Shown here piece after piece: positions 28,801-37,294 of a DNA stretch of 64,000 nucleotides. Each line of letters opens with the position of its first letter. Within the stretch, counting starts at the first letter, position 1. This DNA comes from Polaribacter haliotis. GTDB lineage: Bacteria; Bacteroidota; Bacteroidia; Flavobacteriales; Flavobacteriaceae. The stretch lies in assembly GCF_014784055.1 (NCBI RefSeq), contig NZ_CP061813.1, positions 1,141,501-1,205,500 of the forward strand, in the 5' to 3' direction. The notes under the pieces are model-generated. The model had not been told where the DNA came from. It was given only the letters and a program-made list of their open reading frames with translations, and searched no databases. The position numbers were made by a program, and so were the translations under genes.

Positions 28801-30795
28801 AATAATTTATTAGTAGTTACAGAAGATATTGAGTTTGGTGCAGCTTCAAGTGAATTACGGCTTGCAGGAAGTTCTCAACTAATTCAAGTACATAATAATA
28901 GTAGTGGAGTTACTGGAAATGGAAAAATGTTTATAGACCAGAATTCTCCTATTGCAAGTAAATACAGATATAATTACATGAGTTCTCCAGTTGGAGGAAC
29001 ATCTTACACATTAGCAGATGTATTAAAAGATGGAACAACACCTACTTCTGCAAATTCTACAGCAACAAATATCGATTTTGTAAGTGGTTATGATGGAGCA
29101 ACTGATTCTCCGATAAAAATTTCGGATTATTGGATTTATACATATGCAAGTGCCAATGGAAATAGATCTAATTGGAATCAAAAGAAAAGTACTGGAAGTA
29201 TCCCTGTAACAGACGGTTTTACTCTAAAAGGAAGTGGTGCTGCACAAAATTATACTTTTGTAGGAACACCAAATGATGGTAATTTAAACACTGCAGTTGG
29301 TGGAAATGAGTCTTATTTAGTGGGTAATCCTTATCCATCTGCAATTAGCGTACAAAGATTTATAGAAGATAACAGAAATTCTATAGATGGTACTTTATAC
29401 TTCTGGCAACATGCAGGAGAAAAAGATTCTTCTAGCTCTAATGAAGCTGGGCATTATTATACAGGTTATATTGGTGGTTATGCAACTCGAAATATTTCTA
29501 TGGGAATTGCTGCAAATTCAGTCTCTAATTCTGGGGCTTTCGATATTTCTATGGAAGCAGAAAATGCATCTCATAATGCTACCACTTCAACAGATTTAGA
29601 AAATACAACAGTGGTTTTAGATGCAGCTACAGAATATGTAGATTTTGGATTAATTCCTAGAGGAATAGAAAATTTAAGATTGAATTATAAATCTCTAACT
29701 CCAAAAAAAATAAGAGTGCTTGTTAATGGAAGCTCAATTGGCGATTTCGATGTTCCAATTTCTGTACCATATACAGATTTCGATATTCCTGTTTGTATCG
29801 AAAGAAATAGCTCCGTAAGAATAGAGTCTTTAGATCTTAATATCTTGTATTTAAACAAAATTGTAATAAAAGACGATGATGGTAAAATACCTTGTGCTCC
29901 AAGTGTTGGAACAGGATACACTTACACTTCTCCTCTAGAATACATTGCAATTGGGCAAGGTTTCTTTATAAGTGGAGATACAGATGGTGGGGCAATTCAA
30001 TTTAATAATAGCCAAAGAGAGAGTATTGCAGAAGGTGCAAAATCTACCTTCTTCAAGCCGAATGCAAAACATAAAAAAGGAACAAACAGAAGAAAAAAAT
30101 TACCAATTATAAAATTAGGATTAAATTATACAGATCACTTGAACTCTAAAATGCATCGTCAAATTGGTATTTCTTTTAAAGGAAGTAATAGTTTTAAATT
30201 CGATAAAGGTTATGATAGTTATCTTTTTGATTTATCTGCAACAGACTTTTATTGGAAATTTCCAAAACAAGACCAACCTTATGCAATTGCTGGTGTAGAA
30301 AATATTTCGGAAGATTTACAAATACCTTTAGAAATTGTTCTTGCTAAAAAAGACAGTATTAGCATAGAAATTGATGAGTGGACTTTAGAAAACACATCAT
30401 TATATATTTTAGATAAACTAACAAATATTAGTTACGATTTAACAAATGATAAAGTAAACTTAGAATTGGAGAAAGGAACGTATTCGGATCGTTTTTATGT
30501 GACTTTCAAAAAAGCACAGACATTAAGTACAGACGATGAAATTGCAAATAAAAATGTTTCTATCTACTATTCGAAACCAAATCAAGAAATTCACATTAAT
30601 ACAATTAACGGAACAATAGTTCAAAAGGCATTTTTATATACAATTTTAGGACAAGAAATTAATTCTTGGAAATTAATAAAAGATGAAGCTCTAGAGAGTA
30701 ACATTCTTAAAGTAAATAATCTTTCTAAAGCAGTGTATATCTTAAAATTAAAAACAGATAAAGGAGATGTTTCCAAAAAAATACTTATTAACTAG
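25864..30795 (+). CDS. Giant T9SS-exported surface protein with MBG and TSP3 repeats (paralog 1)
   Basis: The 1643 residues start with a signal peptide (F-I-M-L-F-I-S-L-N-S-Y-A-Q). In order come a jelly-roll, choice-of-anchor-J-like domain (about 25-195, S-E-N-F-S-S to W-W-A-I-D-N-V), an MBG-type domain (200-275), calcium-binding TSP3 repeats (about 279-303, D-T-D-G-D-G-Y-E-D and D-D-D-N-D-G-I-L-D), a beta domain, a second TSP3 set near 593-620, and a long C-terminal module shared with the next gene (G-G-P-E-R-H-P-H-A-P, S-Y-L-V-G-N-P-Y-P-S-A-I-S). A CBM6-like stretch absent from the paralog sits near nucleotides 29540-29890. The last 80 residues form a T9SS type A tail (A-V-Y-I-L-K-L-K to K-K-I-L-I-N). 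A terminator follows. Confidence 0.88.
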   Translation: MTPKSKSKWYFVPFIMLFISLNSYAQTTILSENFSSASGTNPPTGWTNVRNSGNTGQIWNFNDTNPNITTGGFSGNYAILDSDGYGNGSSQNVTLTSPSFNASSYNTLTLSFNNQFRFYTNGESGTIEVFNGSNWITVDTYTSNTNYPTPALRTYNILAAANGATNARVRFTYVGSWGYWWAIDNVKVEGTSSTPKIPITITATANTKQEGDADPTLNYTITSGTLDSGDTSLTGSLSRTAGEAIGAYNITQGTVTNANNPKYNITFVSALFTITAKDTDGDGYEDSVDIDDDNDGILDTDENCVIPGAATPTVDAETWVDGDYSIFGIGNNTNGLGYRESGFQQAAYQRGIGLTVLDDSSTNYVTESPTSSSSPLSLNDKVYFGTNPTTSSNDGVVTFTSTYYSPDYVNNPGSTPDIGCSSTPNGRNSELRTTTSSEFSSGNSSRAIYVVPERASTTGDSYSVNIAFSTPIYAFSFDINDVFDTNGSSDLEYTLEVFADGKLLAFMKADNFGNDVAGTMELYRGNKTTLENGSINIGNQTEATIGFINSTAINNVEIRTTIVNGSTDVCARDAHGLDNFAYGTSGQSCFADDLDVDGDGITNDKDLDSDNDGIPDNIEAQTTIGYIAPNYAYTANGLDTAYGTGLVAQNTDGTGNADYVDFDSDGDTVFDIVEVGLAAKDTDSDGKSNGTVGDNGLDNSLYAADDFSDVNANINNPTLLQDSDNDALTVGDVDYRDAHSSGIPMITQIYNDGTSRVIEVTNIHTTNSILANTVKLNLFRNKNGDQTGIVPDVTYSIPTQLAPGTSFLITNSASVFSGTVNNAITNLSGANDILIFSHPKGISSGINDWKNRYETTSNFADNTIYVRNDEATENNKTFTESEWIAFVEDDLNPYRDIATGGPERHPHAPIISEVTSAVSTSNLSLGTHKVNPTIRFGNTWSNGFPDKTRRVIINQDYATTTGLTARKLTINANRKLTITNNLLVVTEDIEFGAASSELRLAGSSQLIQVHNNSSGVTGNGKMFIDQNSPIASKYRYNYMSSPVGGTSYTLADVLKDGTTPTSANSTATNIDFVSGYDGATDSPIKISDYWIYTYASANGNRSNWNQKKSTGSIPVTDGFTLKGSGAAQNYTFVGTPNDGNLNTAVGGNESYLVGNPYPSAISVQRFIEDNRNSIDGTLYFWQHAGEKDSSSSNEAGHYYTGYIGGYATRNISMGIAANSVSNSGAFDISMEAENASHNATTSTDLENTTVVLDAATEYVDFGLIPRGIENLRLNYKSLTPKKIRVLVNGSSIGDFDVPISVPYTDFDIPVCIERNSSVRIESLDLNILYLNKIVIKDDDGKIPCAPSVGTGYTYTSPLEYIAIGQGFFISGDTDGGAIQFNNSQRESIAEGAKSTFFKPNAKHKKGTNRRKKLPIIKLGLNYTDHLNSKMHRQIGISFKGSNSFKFDKGYDSYLFDLSATDFYWKFPKQDQPYAIAGVENISEDLQIPLEIVLAKKDSISIEIDEWTLENTSLYILDKLTNISYDLTNDKVNLELEKGTYSDRFYVTFKKAQTLSTDDEIANKNVSIYYSKPNQEIHINTINGTIVQKAFLYTILGQEINSWKLIKDEALESNILKVNNLSKAVYILKLKTDKGDVSKKILIN

Positions 30796-30814
30796 TATTT
30801 AATTTTCCTTTCTT

Positions 30815-30849
30815 AAAAGAGAGCCAATTATGGTTCTCTTTTTTTTTTC
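30815..30849 (+). terminator. Terminator between the two giant paralogs
   Basis: AGAGAGCCA pairs with TGGTTCTCT (one G-T wobble, loop ATTA), followed by ten or more T residues. It separates the two tandem genes into independent transcripts. Confidence 0.88.
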
Positions 30850-30924
30850 ATTTTATTGCATTTTTTTTAAACCATAACTTACTTTTTTGCGTAGATGTTC
30901 ATAGTAACAAACTATACATTATTT

Positions 30925-33900
30925 ATGCAAACAAAAATTACATTAAAAAAATATAACCTATACTTATTATTAGTTCTTTTATATTTCTTACCTAAAACTA
31001 CTTTAGGGCAAGAAAACAACATAGAATCAAATACTTATGAATTCAGTTGGAATAGAATTTCCAATAATGTAGATAAATTCGATTGGAAAGATGGGCAGTT
31101 AGAAAAATCTTTAATAAACGTTAATAATTCTAATGTTGATATAGATTTTGCTTTAACAGGAGAAACAAATACACTTTGTAAATGGCCATACAGTAAAACT
31201 ACAAGAGATGCTCCAGCAGTTGGAAATGACGCAAATGGTGAAAACAATTTACAGTTTTACACAAACGGATTTTACAAAAAACAAGGTGTAACTATAACTA
31301 TTAATTTTAGTAAACCCTTAGAACAAATCTCATTTAATCTTTTGCATGTGAACAAATCTTACAAAAATGGAGATAAATTTATCATTAAAGGAATTACTGA
31401 AAATAATAAAGAAATCGTTCCAAAGTTCATAAGCGCTTCTTATCCTTCATATAAAACTTACGAAAACGGAATTGTAGATGCTAAAAAATCTAATACTGGT
31501 GATAAAGCACAAGTTGGTGTTGAATTTTCTTCAACAGATAAAATTAAATCAATTAAAATTCAATGGAAAGATTGTGATACTTGTTATTCTCGAAAAAATC
31601 ATGGTTTTGGAATGTCTGGTTTGACTTTTTCAGTTGAAAAAGCACCGAAATTAGATTCAGATAATGATGGTATTTCAGATGATGTAGATATTGATGATGA
31701 TAATGATGGAATTTTAGACGAAATAGAATCTAAAATAACTACCATTCCAAAAGGAACAGCAATTGGAAGTCCTTTATTTACTGTAAACAATGGTGTTAGT
31801 TATTCAGAAAACATAATTGATGGAATAAATTATAAAGGAGCTAAATTCGATAGAAATAAAGATGAATTGGTTATTAATTTAGGAAAGAAAATTCCTGCAA
31901 ATACCTATATAAGATTCAAATCTTTTGCAAGTGGTTATAACTTTAAAGCACTTTCTATAACAGAATCTAATGCTTCTGGAACTAGTAATTCTAACAAATC
32001 TTACATTTTACATTATGGATATTATGGATGTTTTCCAAAATACACCTATTATAAATTAAAGGAAACAACTCAATATTTAAAAATTGAAATGGTTCGTAAT
32101 TTTGGAGGTTCTATTGTTATAGATTATATGGAACACCAATCTTATACTACTCTTACAGATATAGATACAGATAAGGATGGCATTCCAAACAGATTGGATT
32201 TAGATTCCGATAATGATGGTTGTTCTGATGCTGTAGAATCTTGTGTGCCAGATATTTTAGTTGCTTCAGAAAATACTGAAGACTATTTAACTGAAGCTTA
32301 TATCAATGGATCTTTTGGTAAAAATGGTTTTTCTAATAATTTAGAAAATTCTGATGATACAGACACGAATCCTAATTTCAGAAACGCATATCATTATGCT
32401 TTAGATAAAGATATTAATGCATGTGGAATTCCAATGATAACTCAGGTATTTAAATCTAAAACAGATAATTCTATCGAAATTACAAACATTCATCCAACAG
32501 CAATTATACCTGCAAATGCAATCGTAATTGCTCTATTTTCTAATGCTGAAGATAATTTAACAAAAACAATTCCAAAAGCTTCAACAAGAAATTCAGAAAT
32601 GTTGAATCCTGGAGAATCTTTAGTCATTCAAAACAGCAGTGCTTTAATTACATTATTAAAAGGATTGCCTGTAATTAATAACTCTCTAACAAATTCATTA
32701 GATAATAATAGTTTAATTACAACTTCTAGAGCATCAGGAAATTTAACATGGGAAAGTAGAATCGATGTTTCTAAAAATTTCGATACATATACATCTTATG
32801 TTAGAATTGATGAAGTTACAAAACCAAATAGAGATTATATTGAAAATGAATGGGTTGTGTTTGTAAACAACAATCTAAATCCTTATAAAGATTTATCTAT
32901 TGGTGGACCTGAAAGGCATCCTCATGCACCACTTTTAACTGAAGTAATTACAGCAAATCCAGAATCTAATACACTATTAGGTTTGCATAGAATTCTTCCA
33001 ACAGAAAGAATAAATGGAGCTTGGAGTAATGGATATCCAGACAGATCTAGATATGTAATTATTAAAGAAGATTACAAAGAAAACAATACCTCTTTAAAAG
33101 TAAGAAAATTAAAGGTTGAAAATAATAGCACATTAGTTATTGACAATAATAACTTATTAATTGTTTCAGATGATATTAATTTGCCACAAACTAATGATGA
33201 AATTAGATTGGCAGGAAGTTCTGAGTTAATACAAGTACATAAAGATTTTAGTGAATATGCTGGATTAGGAAAAGTATTGATAGACAGAAAAACAGCAGTA
33301 GCAAGTATTTATAGATATAGTTATTTAAGTAGTCCTGTAAATACTATTGGTAAAAATAATTATGCAATTGCAGATGTTTTAAAAGATGGTACAAACCCAC
33401 TTTCTATGGACTCTAATATTGTGGATATTAATTTTGTTTCTGGTTTTGATGGAAGTGCAACAAGCCCAATATCTATTGCAGACAATTGGATTTATACGTT
33501 TTCAAGTAGTAGTGGAACAAGATCTAATTATGTTCAAAAAAGAAGTACTGGAATTATAAAGGAAACCAGCGGTTTTTTAATTAAAGGAACTGGTGTAAAA
33601 CAAAATTATACGTTTGTTGGTAGCCCAAAAGATGGAAATTTAGCAACAAATATTGGTGCAGAAGATTCTTATTTAGTTGGTAATCCTTACCCATCTGCAA
33701 TTAGTGCAAAAAAGTTTATCGAAGACAATATTAATTCTATTAGTGGAACGCTTTATTTTTGGCAACATGCAGGAGAACAAGATATTGCTTCTTCTAATAA
33801 TGCTGGTCATACCTTTGGTGGCTATGTTGGTGGTTATGCAACTAGGAATATTGCAATGGGTATTGCTGCGAATCAAGTTCCAAGTAATAATAATCAAAAC

Positions 33901-34845
33901 CCAAATACTCCTTCAGTTGGCAACGAAGCTTATGTAAGTCCTGGAAACTATATTCCTGTAGGAACTGGTTTTTTTATTGGAGGTAGCAAAACTGGTGGAC
34001 CTGTTGTTTTTAATAACAGTCAACGTGAGTTTAGAAATAATGAAGTTAAAGAATCTGTGGAAGAAAATACTGGTATAAATGGAGGTTTATTAAGTAATAT
34101 TTTAGACATCATCCCTATTATCGATTTTAAAGATCCAAACGAATTACCAATTATAAAATTAGGTATGGATTATAAAAACGATTCAAACGTTATTCTTCAC
34201 AGGCAAATTGGTATTTCTTTTAATGAGAATAATTCGTTTAGTAACGAAGTTGGTTATGATAGCGAATTGTTCGACCAAAACACTACAGATTTTTATTTTA
34301 AATTCGAAGGAAATGAAACAAAGTATTCGATTGCTGGAGTACAGAATATTACATCTAATTTAGAAGTTCCACTTGAACTTATTATGAATTACGATGGAGA
34401 AATTACAATACAATTAGATGAAGTAAAAAACGTAGATTCATCTATATATTTAACAGATAAAGTAACAGGAGCTGTATACGATTTATCAGAAAATGCAACT
34501 TTAACGCTAAATTCTGGAACCTATTCTAATAGATTCTATTTAACTTTTTCTAATAATGAAAGTATAATAGATAGTGTTGTAGATGTTATTTTACCTGAAA
34601 ATTTAATTTCATTTTATTACAATTCTCAAGAAGGTACTATAGACGTTAATAAAGAAGGTGATATAAATATTACTAAAATAGGTCTTTATAAAATATTCGG
34701 AAGCGCTTTAGGAACTTGGGATATAAATAAACAAAAAGAAACCTATAAATTAAACCCTAAATCGGAAATTAAAAATGGATTATACATTGTTAAACTCGAT
34801 ACAGATAAAGGAGCAATAAATAAAAAAATAGTTGTAAAAAGATAA
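30925..34845 (+). CDS. Giant T9SS-exported surface protein with TSP3 repeats (paralog 2)
   Basis: The 1306 residues from ATG 30925 have a clean signal peptide (L-Y-L-L-L-V-L-L-Y-F-L-P-K-T-T-L-G-Q). The frame also opens at ATG 30895, but that codon sits beside a T-rich putative promoter and adds a hydrophilic stretch. A beta domain at the N-terminus is followed by TSP3 calcium repeats (D-S-D-N-D-G-I-S-D-D-V-D, then D-T-D-K-D-G-I-P-N-R), and then the module shared with the upstream gene: I-P-M-I-T-Q, G-G-P-E-R-H-P-H-A-P, S-Y-L-V-G-N-P-Y-P-S-A-I-S, F-N-N-S-Q-R-E. It ends with a T9SS type A tail (L-Y-I-V-K-L-D-T-D-K-G to I-V-V-K-R). Likely a cell-surface or released protein with unknown ligand. 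Confidence 0.88.
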   Translation: MQTKITLKKYNLYLLLVLLYFLPKTTLGQENNIESNTYEFSWNRISNNVDKFDWKDGQLEKSLINVNNSNVDIDFALTGETNTLCKWPYSKTTRDAPAVGNDANGENNLQFYTNGFYKKQGVTITINFSKPLEQISFNLLHVNKSYKNGDKFIIKGITENNKEIVPKFISASYPSYKTYENGIVDAKKSNTGDKAQVGVEFSSTDKIKSIKIQWKDCDTCYSRKNHGFGMSGLTFSVEKAPKLDSDNDGISDDVDIDDDNDGILDEIESKITTIPKGTAIGSPLFTVNNGVSYSENIIDGINYKGAKFDRNKDELVINLGKKIPANTYIRFKSFASGYNFKALSITESNASGTSNSNKSYILHYGYYGCFPKYTYYKLKETTQYLKIEMVRNFGGSIVIDYMEHQSYTTLTDIDTDKDGIPNRLDLDSDNDGCSDAVESCVPDILVASENTEDYLTEAYINGSFGKNGFSNNLENSDDTDTNPNFRNAYHYALDKDINACGIPMITQVFKSKTDNSIEITNIHPTAIIPANAIVIALFSNAEDNLTKTIPKASTRNSEMLNPGESLVIQNSSALITLLKGLPVINNSLTNSLDNNSLITTSRASGNLTWESRIDVSKNFDTYTSYVRIDEVTKPNRDYIENEWVVFVNNNLNPYKDLSIGGPERHPHAPLLTEVITANPESNTLLGLHRILPTERINGAWSNGYPDRSRYVIIKEDYKENNTSLKVRKLKVENNSTLVIDNNNLLIVSDDINLPQTNDEIRLAGSSELIQVHKDFSEYAGLGKVLIDRKTAVASIYRYSYLSSPVNTIGKNNYAIADVLKDGTNPLSMDSNIVDINFVSGFDGSATSPISIADNWIYTFSSSSGTRSNYVQKRSTGIIKETSGFLIKGTGVKQNYTFVGSPKDGNLATNIGAEDSYLVGNPYPSAISAKKFIEDNINSISGTLYFWQHAGEQDIASSNNAGHTFGGYVGGYATRNIAMGIAANQVPSNNNQNPNTPSVGNEAYVSPGNYIPVGTGFFIGGSKTGGPVVFNNSQREFRNNEVKESVEENTGINGGLLSNILDIIPIIDFKDPNELPIIKLGMDYKNDSNVILHRQIGISFNENNSFSNEVGYDSELFDQNTTDFYFKFEGNETKYSIAGVQNITSNLEVPLELIMNYDGEITIQLDEVKNVDSSIYLTDKVTGAVYDLSENATLTLNSGTYSNRFYLTFSNNESIIDSVVDVILPENLISFYYNSQEGTIDVNKEGDINITKIGLYKIFGSALGTWDINKQKETYKLNPKSEIKNGLYIVKLDTDKGAINKKIVVKR

Positions 34846-34875
34846 ACCATTTTAGGTTAGTGTTGGTTGATTGCG

Positions 34876-34915
34876 AAGGAGTTGCTTTTTTATAAAAGCA
34901 ACTCCTTTATTTTTG
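34876..34915 (+). terminator. Terminator of paralog 2, overlapping the 3' end of the desulfurase gene
   Basis: A perfect 14-bp stem (34876-34889 with 34894-34907; AAGGAGTTGC with GCAACTCCTT) is followed by TATTTTT. The loop holds the stop codon of the convergent cysteine desulfurase, so the right half of the stem also encodes its last residues. Confidence 0.85.
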
Positions 34916-36026
34916 AAATCGTAAAATCTAAATCTTCTTTGGTGGTAAATTTAGAAAACGAAAAACGAATAGAGGTTTTATCTTCTTCTCCATTAAATAG
35001 TATTTCTGATAAAACATGCGACCCTTTATTACTTCCACTTTGGCAAGCACTTCCTCCAGAAACTGCAATTCCTGCCATATCTAAACTGAACAACAACATA
35101 TCGTTTTTCACTGGAAAACGAACATTTAAAATGGTGTAACTACTTTTATCTAAATTTGAAGAAAGACCGTTAAACTGAATATTTTCTGATACTTTTTTAA
35201 GCTCAGAAATAAAGTAAACCTTTAAACTTTCTATATAATTTTTGTCTCTATTCAAATTAGAAATCGCAACATCTAAGGCTTTACTCATTCCTAAAATAGC
35301 GTGCACATTTTCTGTACTCGACCTTGCTCCTCTTTCTTGATCTCCTCCATGAAGCATTGGTAAAATGCCAAATCCTTTTCTAAAAAATGCAAAACCAACT
35401 CCTTTTGGCCCATGGAATTTGTGTGCGCTTGCAACTAAAAAATCAAGATTTAGTTTTTGTAAATCTAAATTGTAATGTCCAACTGCTTGTACAGCATCTG
35501 TGTGAAATAATGCATTATTCGATTTACATAAATTGCCAACTTCTTCTACAGGAAGTACATTACCTATTTCGTTATTTATCAACATTAAACTAACCAATGT
35601 TTTTTCTTTTGTAGATTTTAAAATACGTTCTAAATCTGTTAAATCAATAGTTCCAAACTCATCAACATTTACAAATTCTAAAGAAATATTATTTGTTTTC
35701 TGTAAATATTCACAGGTATGTAAAACTGCATGATGCTCTATTTTCGAACTTATAATTCGAGTAACTCCTAAATTTAAAACAGCGTTCTGTAAAATTAAAT
35801 TATCGGCTTCTGTTCCACTAGAAGTAAAAACAATTTCGCTGGCAGTTACATTAAAGTGTTTGGCAATGGTTTTTCTAGCAGTTTCCACAGCAGACTTTGC
35901 TTTTCTACCAAATTGATGTGTAGAAGAAGGATTACCAAAGTTTTCTGCCATTGAAGTTTGCATTACTTCTATTACTTCTTTGGCTATTGGTGTTGTGGCA
36001 GCATTGTCTAAATACACTGTTTTCAT
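34890..36026 (-). CDS. Cysteine desulfurase (NifS/IscS class V aminotransferase)
   Basis: This PLP enzyme takes sulfur from cysteine for Fe-S clusters and other thio-cofactors, yielding alanine. The 378 residues start M-K-T-V-Y-L-D-N-A-A-T-T-P. The PLP lysine is in S-A-H-K-F-H-G-P-K-G (Lys203), the cofactor-binding His and Asp/Gln lie in I-E-H-H-A-V and H-T-D-A-V-Q-A-V-G, and the catalytic Cys328 is in G-G-S-A-C-Q-S-G-S with the typical flexible loop. It follows the Smr-domain gene by 23 bases on the minus strand and is probably co-transcribed with it. No iscU or other Fe-S assembly gene is adjacent, so whether this is the housekeeping IscS is open. Confidence 0.95.
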   Translation of the reverse strand: MKTVYLDNAATTPIAKEVIEVMQTSMAENFGNPSSTHQFGRKAKSAVETARKTIAKHFNVTASEIVFTSSGTEADNLILQNAVLNLGVTRIISSKIEHHAVLHTCEYLQKTNNISLEFVNVDEFGTIDLTDLERILKSTKEKTLVSLMLINNEIGNVLPVEEVGNLCKSNNALFHTDAVQAVGHYNLDLQKLNLDFLVASAHKFHGPKGVGFAFFRKGFGILPMLHGGDQERGARSSTENVHAILGMSKALDVAISNLNRDKNYIESLKVYFISELKKVSENIQFNGLSSNLDKSSYTILNVRFPVKNDMLLFSLDMAGIAVSGGSACQSGSNKGSHVLSEILFNGEEDKTSIRFSFSKFTTKEDLDFTISKIKELLL

Positions 36027-36049
36027 CTTACAAAAATACGTTTTCTATT

Positions 36050-36598
36050 TTACTGCTGTACATTTTGATATATATAAACTTCAGTTGCGCCCAAACCATA
36101 TTTTTTATAGGAAGCATCGTAATATTTTACAGGATATCTATTTAAAAGCGATTGCAATTCCGATTTTAAAACCCCTTCTCCAACTCCATGAATAAAGACA
36201 ATTTTAGAAATACGCTTGTTAATTGCGTATTCTACTTTTCGTTTTGCTGTATCTAATTGAAGATTCATCATATCGTAATTATCTAAACCTCTGGTAGATT
36301 TTATAAGCTGATTTATATGCAAATCGACTTCCATAATTACTTCTTGTTTCTCTTTTTTAAAATGAGTCGGTTTCTTTTTTACATGAGAAATTTTCTCTTG
36401 TAAAATTGGGTTATTAATGTCGGAAAACTTCGATAGATTGTATTGTTCTGTATCGATTCTAACCAATTCTTTTTTATCAAAAATAAAAACCATACCATCT
36501 TCTGTTTCAACAGAAATGGTATCTTTAGCAATACCAACAACTTTTCCTTTTAAAACATCGTCTAAAACAGCTACTTTATTTCCAATTTCTAAACGCAT
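36050..36598 (-). CDS. Smr-domain protein with N-terminal DUF2027-like part
   Basis: The 182 residues open with a small beta-barrel (V-G-I-A-K-D-T-I-S-V-E-T-E-D-G-M-V-F) and then an Smr domain: E-V-D-L-H-I-N-Q-L, I-V-F-I-H-G-V-G-E-G-V-L-K and L-G-A-T-E-V-Y-I. The D-L-H and H-G-x-G motifs are the nucleic-acid-binding and nicking signatures of MutS2-type Smr domains. Family role: RNA or branched DNA binding, with possible nuclease activity. It leads the unit with the cysteine desulfurase and is divergent from the phosphatase-like gene, with a 14-bp palindrome in the gap. TATTTTTG on the minus strand (36649-36656) could be its promoter. Confidence 0.87.
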   Translation of the reverse strand: MRLEIGNKVAVLDDVLKGKVVGIAKDTISVETEDGMVFIFDKKELVRIDTEQYNLSKFSDINNPILQEKISHVKKKPTHFKKEKQEVIMEVDLHINQLIKSTRGLDNYDMMNLQLDTAKRKVEYAINKRISKIVFIHGVGEGVLKSELQSLLNRYPVKYYDASYKKYGLGATEVYIYQNVQQ

Positions 36599-36616
36599 CC
36601 TTAACTTTTTATTAAT

Positions 36617-36630
36617 TTAGGCTAGCCTAA
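36617..36630. promoter_or_regulatory. Perfect 14-bp palindrome, candidate operator
   Basis: TTAGGCTAGCCTAA is identical to its reverse complement. It lies in the 63-base gap between two divergent genes, at the -33 region of the plus-strand promoter and in the leader of the minus-strand gene. It differs by one base from the first 14 bases of the DtxR/IdeR iron-box consensus as I recall it. Regulator unknown. Confidence 0.5.
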
Positions 36631-36637
36631 TAATCTT

Positions 36638-36645
36638 TATTTTTG
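36638..36645 (+). promoter_or_regulatory. -7 element for the phosphatase-like gene
   Basis: TATTTTTG matches TAnnTTTG and ends 16 bases before the ATG at 36662. Another TATTTTTG faces it on the minus strand at 36649-36656, so the two divergent promoters nearly touch. Confidence 0.55.
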
Positions 36646-36661
36646 TTGCAAAAATAGTCAT

Positions 36662-37294
36662 ATGCTAAGTACTTCTAGAGTTTCCACCGAAAATTTCTTT
36701 AAAAATGCAGTAAAAAATGTGCATATAACTGAAGAAAGAAAAAATTTACTCGTTAAAATTTCGGAAGGAATTGCAAAAGAATACTTAAAGAGTGGCGTTG
36801 TAAATCTTAATTTTATTTGCACTCATAATTCTAGAAGAAGTCAGCTTGGGCAAGTTTGGAGTTTTTATACAGCACATTACTTCAAATTAAATATCCATTC
36901 TTTTTCTGGAGGAACAGAGGTTACTGCATTTCATAGAAATACTGTAAAAACATTACAAAAAGCAGGTTTCGATTTTCAGGTTTCAGATTTTTCACATCAA
37001 AATCCTAAATATTTAATTTCATTTGCTGGCAACAGAAAAACCATTCTTGGGTTTTCTAAGAGATTCGATCATCCAGAAAACAACGAGCCTTTTATAGCAA
37101 TTACAACATGTAATAATGCTGACAAAAATTGTCCATTTATACCTACTGCCATTGAAAGATTTCATTTACCTTTTGTAGACCCAAAAGCGTCTGACGATAC
37201 TCCTGAGAGAAAAGAAACGTATTTAAAAACGAATCGACAAATTGCTACAGAAATACATTTTATCTTTAGTTTCGTTAAAAAACAAATCTCTTAA
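36662..37294 (+). CDS. Low-molecular-weight phosphatase / arsenate reductase-like protein
   Basis: The 210 residues hold a phosphatase P-loop F-I-C-T-H-N-S-R-R-S-Q, matching C-X5-R with Cys53, then a further body with C-N-N-A-D-K-N-C-P-F and D-P-K-A-S-D-D-T. This fits the LMW protein tyrosine phosphatase / ArsC superfamily; the Cys pair in the second half could support a redox relay as in thioredoxin-coupled arsenate reductases. The preceding N-terminal part (about 45 residues) is longer than in classical LMW-PTP. The stop shares two bases with the stop of the convergent PPK2 gene. Substrate (phosphotyrosine or arsenate) cannot be decided from sequence. Confidence 0.83.
   Translation: MLSTSRVSTENFFKNAVKNVHITEERKNLLVKISEGIAKEYLKSGVVNLNFICTHNSRRSQLGQVWSFYTAHYFKLNIHSFSGGTEVTAFHRNTVKTLQKAGFDFQVSDFSHQNPKYLISFAGNRKTILGFSKRFDHPENNEPFIAITTCNNADKNCPFIPTAIERFHLPFVDPKASDDTPERKETYLKTNRQIATEIHFIFSFVKKQIS

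Noticed and set aside
30895..30924. Upstream ATG start for giant paralog 2
   Set aside because: It lies next to a T-rich putative promoter box and adds a stretch that spoils the signal peptide; the ATG at 30925 is better.
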